Origin: Thiomonas sp.
GTDB lineage: Bacteria > Pseudomonadota > Gammaproteobacteria > Burkholderiales > Burkholderiaceae_C
Length of the DNA stretch: 14,285 bases
Reading direction: 5' to 3'
Assembly (NCBI GenBank): GCA_027451915.1
Contig: DAIDHU010000316.1
Location: 1-14,285 of the forward strand
Below are positions 1 through 7,269 of the stretch, piece after piece (position 1 is the stretch's first letter; every line of letters starts with the position of its first letter). The translations under genes and the position numbers were made by a program. The notes beneath the pieces are model-generated. The model had not been told where the DNA came from. It was given only the letters and a program-made list of their open reading frames with translations, and did no database searches.

Positions 1-223
1 CGTTGGCCAGGTGCCAGTCGCGCAGCGTGTCGCCCGCGGCGATGCCCGTTTCCTCGGCCACCTCGCGCGCCGCCGCCGCGGCCAGGGGCTCGCCGACGAA
101 GTCCACGCTGCCCGTGACGCTTTGCCAGAATCCGGGTTGCGCCGCGCGCTCGATCAACAGCACACGCAACCGCGGGTCGTGGATCACCACGAGCACCGAC
201 ACCGGCAGCTTGGGCGCCGGCAC
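1..223 (-). CDS. nudB: Dihydroneopterin triphosphate diphosphatase NudB (Nudix), 3' end cut by window
   Basis: The visible N-terminal 74 codons translate to a Nudix hydrolase: the strand-helix start PKLPVSVLVVIHD, then TGSV and a Nudix box with Gly38, Glu45 and the metal-binding core REVAEETGI at residues 53-61. There are six residues between the Gly and first Glu instead of the canonical five, a spacing I recall in betaproteobacterial NudB. NudB removes pyrophosphate from dihydroneopterin triphosphate, the step after GTP cyclohydrolase in folate synthesis. The start is GTG at 221-223, because the nearby ATG (230-232) is out of frame with the Nudix sequence; an AGGGGG stretch lies about 9 bases upstream. 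It starts four bases after the aroG stop, so it is probably co-transcribed and translationally coupled with aroG. The assignment to NudB rather than another Nudix enzyme rests on the WQSVTGS pattern and on linkage to aspS. Confidence 0.8.
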   Translation of the reverse strand, partial: MPAPKLPVSVLVVIHDPRLRVLLIERAAQPGFWQSVTGSVDFVGEPLAAAAAREVAEETGIAAGDTLRDWHLAN

Positions 224-227
224 GGCC

Positions 228-1346
228 TCATCCCCCTGCTCGCCGCGCGCGCACGCAGGCGGCGAGATCGTGCAACAAGGCCAGGGAATGCTCCCAACCC
301 AGGCAGGCATCGGTGATCGAGACACCCTCACGCAGCGCCTGACCGGCACGCAGCTCCTGGCGGCCTTCGTGCAGGTGGCTCTCCACCATCACGCCGACGA
401 TGCGCCGCTCGCCCGAGGCGATGCGACGCCCGATGTCGGCGGCCACCTCGATCTGGCGCAGCGGCTGCTTGGAGGAATTGGCATGCGAGCAGTCGATCAT
501 CACCTGCTCGCGCAGCCCGGCGCGCCGCAGCACCTCGCAGGCCGCGTCCACCGCCGCGGCATCGTAATTGGGCTGGCGCCCGCCGCGCAGGATGACATGG
601 CAATCGGCGTTGCCACGGGTCTCGAAAATCGCGGCCACGCCCATCTTGGTCATGCCCATGGAGGCATGCGGGGCGCCGGCGGCCACGACCGCGTCCGCGG
701 CCACCTGCACGCCGCCATCGGTCCCGTTCTTGAAACCCACCGGGCAGGACAGCCCCGAGGCCAGCTGCCGGTGGCTCTGGCTCTCCGTGGTGCGCGCGCC
801 GATGGCGCCCCAGGCGATGAGATCGCTGAAATACTGCGGCGACAGCAGGTCGAGGAATTCGGTGCCGGCCGGCAGCCCCATCTCGCCGATCTGCAGCAGC
901 AGTTCGCGCGCGCGGCGCAGGCCCTCGTTGATGCGAAAGCTGCCGTCCAGGCGCGGATCGTTGATGAAGCCCTTCCAGCCCACCGTGGTGCGAGGCTTCT
1001 CGAAATACACCCGCATCACCGGCAGCAGCGCATCCGCCAGGCTGGCGCGCGCTTCGTGCAGGCGCGCCGCGTACTCCAGCGCCTGCGCGGAATCATGGAT
1101 GGAACAGGGCCCGATGACCACGATCAGGCGGTCGTCGTCGCCACGCAGCACGCGCGCGATGTCCGCGCGCGCCTGCTCCACCAGTTGCTCCACCGCCGGC
1201 GTCACCGCCAGATCTTCCAGCAGCACGGCCGGGGAGACCAGCGCGCGCACGGCGGCGATGCGGGTGTCGTCGATGCGCGTGGTGTCCAGCGTGGCCTCGG
1301 CCCGGCCCGCCTCGCTGTCGTGCCGGGGATCGTCGATGCGGGTCAT
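228..1346 (-). CDS. aroG: Class I 3-deoxy-7-phosphoheptulonate (DAHP) synthase, AroG/AroF/AroH family
   Basis: This 372-residue cytosolic enzyme condenses phosphoenolpyruvate and erythrose 4-phosphate, the first step of the shikimate pathway. It aligns by eye with E. coli AroG along its whole length with a constant offset of +20, so the catalytic residues fall at Cys81 (in GPCSIHD), Lys117 (in KPRTTVGWKG), Arg185 (in GARTTES), His288 (in SHANSSK), Glu322 and Asp346. The N-terminal DDTRI segment matches the regulatory arm of AroG. The extra 20 N-terminal residues are of unknown use. Two positions of the E. coli phenylalanine pocket, Phe209 and Ser211, are Ser229 and Gly231 here, so which amino acid inhibits it cannot be read off. 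The gene lies 16 bases after aspS and 4 bases before nudB, in the same operon-like run. The ATG has no clear Shine-Dalgarno sequence. The symbol denotes the family; the feedback class is uncertain. Confidence 0.93.
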   Translation of the reverse strand: MTRIDDPRHDSEAGRAEATLDTTRIDDTRIAAVRALVSPAVLLEDLAVTPAVEQLVEQARADIARVLRGDDDRLIVVIGPCSIHDSAQALEYAARLHEARASLADALLPVMRVYFEKPRTTVGWKGFINDPRLDGSFRINEGLRRARELLLQIGEMGLPAGTEFLDLLSPQYFSDLIAWGAIGARTTESQSHRQLASGLSCPVGFKNGTDGGVQVAADAVVAAGAPHASMGMTKMGVAAIFETRGNADCHVILRGGRQPNYDAAAVDAACEVLRRAGLREQVMIDCSHANSSKQPLRQIEVAADIGRRIASGERRIVGVMVESHLHEGRQELRAGQALREGVSITDACLGWEHSLALLHDLAACVRARRAGG

Positions 1347-1362
1347 GGCGGGGGCGCGGGGT

Positions 1363-3159
<1,797 letters not shown>

Positions 3160-3185
3160 GATCAGGAAGGAAGACTTTGGCGAGG

Positions 3186-3201
3186 CCGAAAGGAATTTCG
3201 G
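3186..3201 (-). other. Small hairpin in the aspS leader
   Basis: A perfect inverted repeat CCGAAA-GGAA-TTTCGG (six-base arms, four-base loop) lies in the 78-base spacer between the DUF502 stop and the aspS start, about 27 bases before the aspS ATG. It has no adjoining U-tract on the minus strand and so does not look like an intrinsic terminator. It could be an mRNA processing or stability element, or chance; the AT content of its arms is above the local background. Confidence 0.35.
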
Positions 3202-3237
3202 GAGACTTGCGGCGCGCGAGGGCGCCGGGAGGGCGGG

Positions 3238-3876
3238 TCAGCGTGACGGGGCCTGCGCGGAGGGCGGCGGCGCGACCACTCCCATCGAAATCACGTATTT
3301 GAGCGCCTCGTCGACGCTCATCGACAACTCCACCACTTCGGCCCTGGGCACCATGAGGAAAAAGCCCGAGGTCGGGTTGGGCGTGGTGGGCACGTACACG
3401 CTGATGTGCTCGCCTGGAAGCTGCTGCGCCACCTCTCCACCGGGGGCCCCGGTGACGAAGGCGATGGTCCAGCTGCCCGCGCGGGGGTACTGCACCATCA
3501 CCGCCTGGCGGAAGGCGTTGCCGGTGCTCGAGAACAGGGTGTCGGAAACCTGCTTGACGCTGCTGTAGATGCTCTTGACGATGGGAATGCGCGCGATCAG
3601 CGCATCCCACTGGCGCAACCACCACTGCCCGACGATGTTGGCCACCAGCAGGCCGGTGAGCAGGATGGCCGCGATCACCACGATCACGCCCAGCCCCGGA
3701 GTGCCGGCCAGCCTGTCCAGCAGGGGCTGCAGCGGCGGAGCGACGGCATCCAGCGCGCCGACCACGGCGCGGAAAATGCCGTCGAACACCGACAGCAATT
3801 GCCACAACACCCAGATGGTGATGGTCAGCGGCAGCCAGACCAGCAATCCGGCGATGAATAATTTTTTCAGGCGCAT
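3238..3876 (-). CDS. DUF502 family inner-membrane protein
   Basis: A 212-residue protein starting MRLKKLFIAGLLVWLPLTIT. It has two membrane segments (about residues 5-30 and 62-83) with a conserved-looking SVFDG segment between them, then a soluble domain with the family-typical stretches RIPIVKSIYSSVKQV (97-111), FVTGAPGG and YVPTTPNPTSGFF (161-173). These match DUF502, whose biochemical role is unknown. The C-terminus is a short Pro/Ala/Ser tail. The reading frame is open upstream to 4317, but that part is arginine- and proline-rich sequence running antisense-like through the fmdB-type gene, so I take the ATG at 3876, where the membrane protein begins. The order fmdB-type gene, DUF502, aspS is, to my knowledge, common in Burkholderiales and suggests one transcript. 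No function can be assigned. Confidence 0.88.
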   Translation of the reverse strand: MRLKKLFIAGLLVWLPLTITIWVLWQLLSVFDGIFRAVVGALDAVAPPLQPLLDRLAGTPGLGVIVVIAAILLTGLLVANIVGQWWLRQWDALIARIPIVKSIYSSVKQVSDTLFSSTGNAFRQAVMVQYPRAGSWTIAFVTGAPGGEVAQQLPGEHISVYVPTTPNPTSGFFLMVPRAEVVELSMSVDEALKYVISMGVVAPPPSAQAPSR

Positions 3877-3934
3877 GCGCAGCTTTCGCGCGACAACGGC
3901 GGTTGGGGGCGGCGGCGCGCGCCGAACGGGGGAC

Positions 3935-4222
3935 TCAGTGGCAGGCGCAGGAGGCCCCGCAAGCCGCGGCGGGAGCGGACTCGCTCGCCGTCGTCGCGGC
4001 GGACGCGGCTGCGCCGGCCGCGGGCTTGCCGGCGGTGGAGCCGCCCTTGAAGTCGGTCGCGTACCAGCCGGAACCCTTGAGCTGGAAACCCGCGGCGGTG
4101 ACCTGCTTGTGCAGGGCGGCGGCGCCGCAGGCGGGACAATCGCGCAGCGGCGCGTCCGAAACCTTCTGCAGGGCGTCCAGGCTGTGTCCGCAGGACTCGC
4201 AGCGGTAGGCGTAGATGGGCAT
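3935..4222 (-). CDS. FmdB-type small zinc-ribbon protein
   Basis: A 95-residue protein with the canonical start MPIYAYRCESCG and a CxxC...CxxC zinc ribbon (Cys8, Cys11, Cys29, Cys32), matching the FmdB / putative regulatory protein family. After the ribbon comes GSGWYATDF (about 50-58), a low-complexity Ala/Ser/Thr/Gly/Pro linker and a cysteine-rich end with three Cys and a terminal His (CGASCACH). The start at 4222 is well supported: AGGAG sits six bases before the ATG, whereas the longer reading to 4261 lacks this. FmdB was named from a methylotroph amidase-regulation locus; no defined role is established in Burkholderiales. It is the first gene of the run leading to aspS, aroG and nudB, 58 bases ahead of DUF502. 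The Cys/His tail could be a second metal site; that is inference. Confidence 0.9.
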   Translation of the reverse strand: MPIYAYRCESCGHSLDALQKVSDAPLRDCPACGAAALHKQVTAAGFQLKGSGWYATDFKGGSTAGKPAAGAAASAATTASESAPAAACGASCACH

Positions 4223-4363
4223 GACGAACTCCTGATGCGAAATGCGCTCGCCCGACGACATCGCGGGCTGGGGCCGACCTTGTATATGGAGGGGATTCGC
4301 AGGGGCTTCAAGCCCATGCGCGCACGACCGTGCCTCGCGGCCGGCCGTGCAAGATTCGTGCCG

Positions 4364-4392
4364 ATTATAGGGAAAACACTGCGGCCCAGCGA
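4364..4392 (-). promoter_or_regulatory. Probable promoter of the fmdB-DUF502-aspS-aroG-nudB run
   Basis: On the minus strand a perfect TATAAT -10 hexamer occupies 4364-4369 in a GC-rich background. At 17-base spacing the -35 position (4387-4392) reads TCGCTG, a poor match. Transcription would start near 4357, giving a leader of about 135 bases before fmdB. A second, weaker option lies closer to the gene: TATACA at 4281-4286 with TTGAAG at 4306-4311 (19-base spacing). The leader also holds a small palindrome, GGGCTT-C-AAGCCC, at 4303-4315. The rest of the 204-base spacer 4223-4426 contains no gene I can support. Confidence 0.45.
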
Positions 4393-4404
4393 GGATCCGG
4401 CGCT

Positions 4405-4421
4405 CCGCGGCCGGGCCGCGG
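4405..4421 (-). terminator. GC-rich palindrome after the DUF4136-like gene
   Basis: CCGCGGCC-G-GGCCGCGG is a perfect inverted repeat with eight-base arms, ending five bases downstream of the lipoprotein gene stop. As RNA it would form a 6-7 bp stem with a tiny loop. No U-tract follows directly; the nearest T-run on the minus strand (TTTT at about 4373-4376) is some 30 bases on. It may act as a transcript end or a 3' stabilising hairpin; a canonical intrinsic terminator is not shown. Confidence 0.4.
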
Positions 4422-4426
4422 CCCCG

Positions 4427-5077
4427 TCACCGCGGCGGCGGGACTTCGCGCACCATGCGCTTGCCGCTGCCCTGCGGAAAATCCGCGAAGGCGGCCGCGG
4501 CGAGCTGGCGGGCCACCGGGGCGATGCGCTGGTCGTAGCCTCCGATCAACGAGCTGCTGCGCCACACCAGCGCTCCGCTGGAGGCGTCGCGGATCTCGAT
4601 CTCGAACACCCGTTCGTACCACGGCGGAGGCCAGGACCAGCCCTGGTACCACCACGGATAGCCGTTGTAGATCCAGGCGCCGTCGGGCAGCAGGATCGGG
4701 GGCCCGGGAGGCGGCCACGAACTGGGGAAACTGGCCTCGAAGTCGGCGTAGCTGTGAAAGGCGTAGCGCGCCGTGTAGGGGGCCGGGCTGCCCAGCAGCG
4801 GCACCATGCCGGCGTGGGTCATGGCATCGAGCACGGCCGTGCGCAAGGCCTCGGCCTGCGGCCCCTCGGAGTCGGCGGGCGCCGCCTGCAGCTGCACGTG
4901 GGCGCCCACCAGCGCCCGGGGTGCCGGCCTGGGGGTGTCGACGTGGTAGGCGTTGACGTTCAGCGACGCGCAACCACCGAGCAGGCCGAACAGCGCCAGC
5001 GCGCCGCCCAGCAGGCCGGCGCGCAGCGTGCCCGAGGCGCGACGCACCAGGGGAAGCTTCGACGATTCAGGCATCAT
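4427..5077 (-). CDS. Outer-membrane-type lipoprotein, DUF4136-like
   Basis: A 216-residue exported lipoprotein. After a basic N-terminus, a hydrophobic stretch (about 18-35) ends in the lipobox LLGGC with Cys36 as the lipidation site. The mature part begins ASLNVNAY and carries features recalling DUF4136 proteins: an N-terminal beta region, a central Phe/Tyr region (YAFHSYADFEASFPSSW) and a C-terminal VFEIEIRDASSGALVWRS strand followed by an Ala-rich helix. The middle (about 117-148) is strikingly rich in Trp, Pro and Tyr. Function is unknown; a cell-envelope role is inferred from the signal. There are two adjacent ATG codons (5077 and 5074), neither with a strong Shine-Dalgarno sequence. It follows ttcA by 90 bases with a hairpin between, so it may be only partly co-transcribed with the folB-ttcA run. 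Confidence 0.75.
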   Translation of the reverse strand: MMPESSKLPLVRRASGTLRAGLLGGALALFGLLGGCASLNVNAYHVDTPRPAPRALVGAHVQLQAAPADSEGPQAEALRTAVLDAMTHAGMVPLLGSPAPYTARYAFHSYADFEASFPSSWPPPGPPILLPDGAWIYNGYPWWYQGWSWPPPWYERVFEIEIRDASSGALVWRSSSLIGGYDQRIAPVARQLAAAAFADFPQGSGKRMVREVPPPR

Positions 5078-5127
5078 GGCTCGGGCCCCGCGGGAATCGG
5101 AAGCCCGCGGCGGTGCCAGATACTGTA

Positions 5128-5166
5128 CTCCGCCGCCGCGCGCCGCGCCTTGCCCTGGCGGCGGAG
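5128..5166 (-). terminator. Ten-base-pair hairpin just after ttcA
   Basis: CTCCGCCGCC (5128-5137) and GGCGGCGGAG (5157-5166) are perfect reverse complements with a 19-base loop, and the stem begins one base after the ttcA stop codon on the minus strand. The sequence after the stem is TACAGTATC, not a U-tract, so this is either a Rho-assisted end, a 3' stabiliser or an attenuating hairpin before the lipoprotein gene. The 90-base spacer 5078-5167 holds nothing else I can support. Confidence 0.5.
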
Positions 5167-5167
5167 C

Positions 5168-6058
5168 TCAGCCGACGCTGTCCAGCCAGGCCAGGGTGCG
5201 CTGCGCCGAGGCGGGCATCTCGCAGGGTTCGGGGTCGAAGGCCTTGTCGCCGTGCGGGTCGGGAAGTCCGTTCGCGCGCAGATCGGCGAAGCCGAAGGCT
5301 TCGCGGTCGAGCAGGTGCGAGGGCACCACCCGCCCCAGCGCGCCGAACATCGACTCCAGGCGCCCGGGGTACTGGCGCTCCCAGTCCCGCAGCAAGGCGG
5401 CGACCTGCTTGCGCTGCAACTGTTCCTGGCTGCCGCACAGCGTGCAGGGAATGATGGGGAAGCCCCGATGCTCGGCCCAGCGGGCCAGGTCGGCCTCCTC
5501 GACGTAGGCCAGGGGACGGATGACCACGTGGCGCCCGTCGTCGCTCACCAGCTTCGGCGGCATGGCCTTGAGCTTGCCGCCGAAAAACAGGTTGAGCAGG
5601 AAGGTCTGCAGGATGTCGTCGCGGTGATGGCCGAGTGCGATGCGCGTCGCGCCCAGTTCGGCGGCCACGCGGTACAGGATGCCGCGCCGCAGGCGCGAGC
5701 ACAGGCTGCACAGGGTGGCGCCCTCCGGAACCACGCGCTTGACCACCGAATAGGTGTCCTGCTGCTCGATGTGAAAAGGCACGCCGCGGCCGGCCAGGTA
5801 CTCGGGAAGCACATGCTCGGGGAAACCGGGCTGCTTCTGGTCCAGGTTGACGGCGATGATGTCGAAATCCACCGGCGCGCGCTCGCGCAGGCTGAGCAGC
5901 AGGTCGAGCAGCACGTGGCTGTCCTTGCCGCCGGACATGCACACCATGACCTTGTCGCCGTCCTGGATCATGCCGAAATCGCCGATGGCCTGACCGACCA
6001 GGCGATGCAGGCGCTTGGACAGCTTGTTGATCTCGTGTTCGTGCTTGCGCGGATCCAT
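5168..6058 (-). CDS. ttcA: tRNA 2-thiocytidine(32) synthetase TtcA
   Basis: A 296-residue member of the PP-loop ATPase family that thiolates cytidine 32 of certain tRNAs, using ATP and a [4Fe-4S] cluster. The PP-loop SGGKDS is at 42-47, the cluster CxxC (CSLC) at 117-120 and a second Cys pair (CTLC) at 205-208; GHHRDD (143-148) and LDQKQPGFPE are typical of the family. I chose ATG 6058 (MDPRKHEHE) because GGAG lies seven bases upstream. An alternative ATG at 6079 (MGQRSAE, seven more residues) overlaps the folB stop as TGATG and would suit translational coupling but has no Shine-Dalgarno. The C-terminus ends TLAWLDSVG. It is the last gene of the SDR-folB-ttcA run, an arrangement I recall as common in Burkholderiales. 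Confidence 0.93.
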   Translation of the reverse strand: MDPRKHEHEINKLSKRLHRLVGQAIGDFGMIQDGDKVMVCMSGGKDSHVLLDLLLSLRERAPVDFDIIAVNLDQKQPGFPEHVLPEYLAGRGVPFHIEQQDTYSVVKRVVPEGATLCSLCSRLRRGILYRVAAELGATRIALGHHRDDILQTFLLNLFFGGKLKAMPPKLVSDDGRHVVIRPLAYVEEADLARWAEHRGFPIIPCTLCGSQEQLQRKQVAALLRDWERQYPGRLESMFGALGRVVPSHLLDREAFGFADLRANGLPDPHGDKAFDPEPCEMPASAQRTLAWLDSVG

Positions 6059-6078
6059 CTCGGCGCTCCGTTGCCCCA

Positions 6079-6441
6079 TCAGTTGCGCTCGCGGTCCTGG
6101 GACACCTCGATGCCCACGCCGTCGCAATCGGGAAAGATGTTCGGCTTGTCCACCCGCACCCGCACGCGACGCACGCCTTCGAGCCCCAGCACCCGCTGCG
6201 CGATGCGCCCGGCCAGGGTTTCCAGCATGTTCACGTGGCCGTGGCCGACCTCCTCCAGCGCGATCGAGCGCAGCAGCCGGTAGTCCAGCACATGGGCCAC
6301 ATCGTCGGCGGCCGGCAGCGAGGGCGCGTCGGGCAATTCGGCGGCGATGGACACCAGCAGAAGCTGGCGCGAGCGCAGCTCATGCTCGAGGATGCCCACG
6401 CTGGCCTGAACGCGCAGGCGTTCGAGGTACAGGATACGCAT
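6079..6441 (-). CDS. folB: Dihydroneopterin aldolase
   Basis: A complete 120-residue FolB. It converts 7,8-dihydroneopterin to 6-hydroxymethyl-7,8-dihydropterin and glycolaldehyde in folate synthesis. The family landmarks are present: VGILEHELRSRQ with the conserved Glu21, the DY in VLDYRLL (about 52-56), the pterin-binding NMLETLA with Glu73, and the catalytic Lys99 in RVDKP. The ATG begins two bases after the SDR stop and has no Shine-Dalgarno (upstream CTTTCTGATC), so translation is probably coupled to the SDR gene. Its stop is adjacent to the ttcA start region. With the SDR and, elsewhere in the window, nudB it is one of three pterin-pathway genes here. Confidence 0.93.
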   Translation of the reverse strand: MRILYLERLRVQASVGILEHELRSRQLLLVSIAAELPDAPSLPAADDVAHVLDYRLLRSIALEEVGHGHVNMLETLAGRIAQRVLGLEGVRRVRVRVDKPNIFPDCDGVGIEVSQDRERN

Positions 6442-6443
6442 GA

Positions 6444-7244
6444 TCAGAAAGCGAAATCGCGCGGGCGCGCCTGCAGGTGCTGCCCTGCATCCACCAGCAG
6501 CTCGCAGCCGCTCATCGCGGGATTGCGCAGTGCGAACAGCACGGCATCGGCGATGTCCTCGGCGCGCGGCCCCTGGCCCAGCGGCCCGGCGCCCTGCAGC
6601 TCGCGCAGACGCGCCTCGTCGATCAGCTCGGTGCCCAGGGTCATGCCGGGAGGCACCGCCACCACGCGCACCTCGGGCGCCAGTGCCTGCGCCAGCAGGG
6701 TATTGGCTTCACGCAGCGCCGCCTTGCTCAGGGTGTAGGAAAAATGGTCGGGGTTCGGGTTCCACAGCTTCTGGTCCAGCAGGTTGACCACGCAACCCCG
6801 CCCCCCCCGGGCGCGCAGCTCGGCATGCAGCGCCTGCGCAAGCAGCACGGGCGCGATGGTGTTGACGCGGTAGTGCCGCAGCGCGCACGCCGCGCCGAAG
6901 TCCGCGGCCGAGTCGTATTCGAAGATCGAGGCGTTGTTCACCACCGCGTCCACCCGCCCGAGCAAGCGCGCCACGCTGGGCACCAGATCGCGGGCACTGG
7001 CCTCGTCCGCGAGATCGGCGCTCAGGCCCTCGGCGCGGGCGCCCCGCTCGCGCAATTGCGCGCACAGCTGCTCGGCCTCCTCACGCGAGCCGCGGTAGTG
7101 CACCGCGACATCCCAGCCAGCCTCGGCCAGCCGGCTCGCCACGGCCCGGCCGAGGCGTCGCCCCGCGCCGGTGACCAGGGCCACGGGCCGCTGCCCGGCC
7201 GGCTCGCCGGCCGGGTCTGCGCGGCGGGATGGAACTTCGGGCAT
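6444..7244 (-). CDS. Pteridine reductase-type short-chain dehydrogenase (PTR1/FolM-like)
   Basis: A 266-residue SDR with a Rossmann nucleotide motif TGAGRRLGR (25-33), NNAS (103-106) and the catalytic Tyr170 and Lys174 (YTLSK). Two features set it apart from common SDRs and match pteridine reductases such as Leishmania PTR1 and E. coli FolM: basic residues (RR) in place of the usual Gly in the nucleotide motif, and Asp157 exactly 13 residues before the Tyr where most SDRs have Ser. It is likely an NADPH-dependent reductase of dihydropterins or dihydrofolate; the physiological substrate is not known from sequence. The start ATG 7244 (MPEVPSRR) is preferred over an upstream in-frame start at 7304, which would run back into the divergent methyltransferase gene. 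It is directly upstream of folB (two-base gap), supporting a pterin role. Confidence 0.85.
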   Translation of the reverse strand: MPEVPSRRADPAGEPAGQRPVALVTGAGRRLGRAVASRLAEAGWDVAVHYRGSREEAEQLCAQLRERGARAEGLSADLADEASARDLVPSVARLLGRVDAVVNNASIFEYDSAADFGAACALRHYRVNTIAPVLLAQALHAELRARGGRGCVVNLLDQKLWNPNPDHFSYTLSKAALREANTLLAQALAPEVRVVAVPPGMTLGTELIDEARLRELQGAGPLGQGPRAEDIADAVLFALRNPAMSGCELLVDAGQHLQARPRDFAF

Positions 7245-7269
7245 GGGCGGCGAACCTACAATCGCATCA
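7245..7269. promoter_or_regulatory. Very short divergent spacer between the SDR and MidA-type genes
   Basis: Only 25 bases separate the two divergent start codons as called. On the plus strand TACAAT at 7257-7262 resembles a -10 box and would place transcription start at or beside the ATG at 7270, meaning a leaderless or nearly leaderless message; no good -35 is visible. For the minus strand no convincing promoter is seen in the spacer, so it would have to lie within the start of the methyltransferase gene. If the methyltransferase really starts at the next in-frame ATG (7345), the spacer grows to 100 bases. Confidence 0.25.

Noticed and set aside
20..110. Nudix box spacing as a sign of an inactive NudB
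   Set aside because: Glu45 and the full REVAEETGI core are present; the extra residue between Gly and the first Glu is a spacing I recall in betaproteobacterial NudB.
4303..4315. Palindrome GGGCTT-C-AAGCCC in the fmdB leader as a riboswitch or T-box element
   Set aside because: No specifier, T-box sequence or second structure could be identified; it is only a short stem.
3877..4317. N-terminal extension of the DUF502 protein
   Set aside because: The extra 147 residues are Arg/Pro/Ser-rich, overlap the zinc-ribbon gene in another frame and have no support; the membrane protein starts naturally at 3876.
3569..6283. A 904-codon open frame on the plus strand across DUF502, fmdB, the lipoprotein gene and ttcA
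   Set aside because: It crosses several real genes and intergenic spacers on the opposite strand and shows no domain or signal; an effect of GC-rich codon use.
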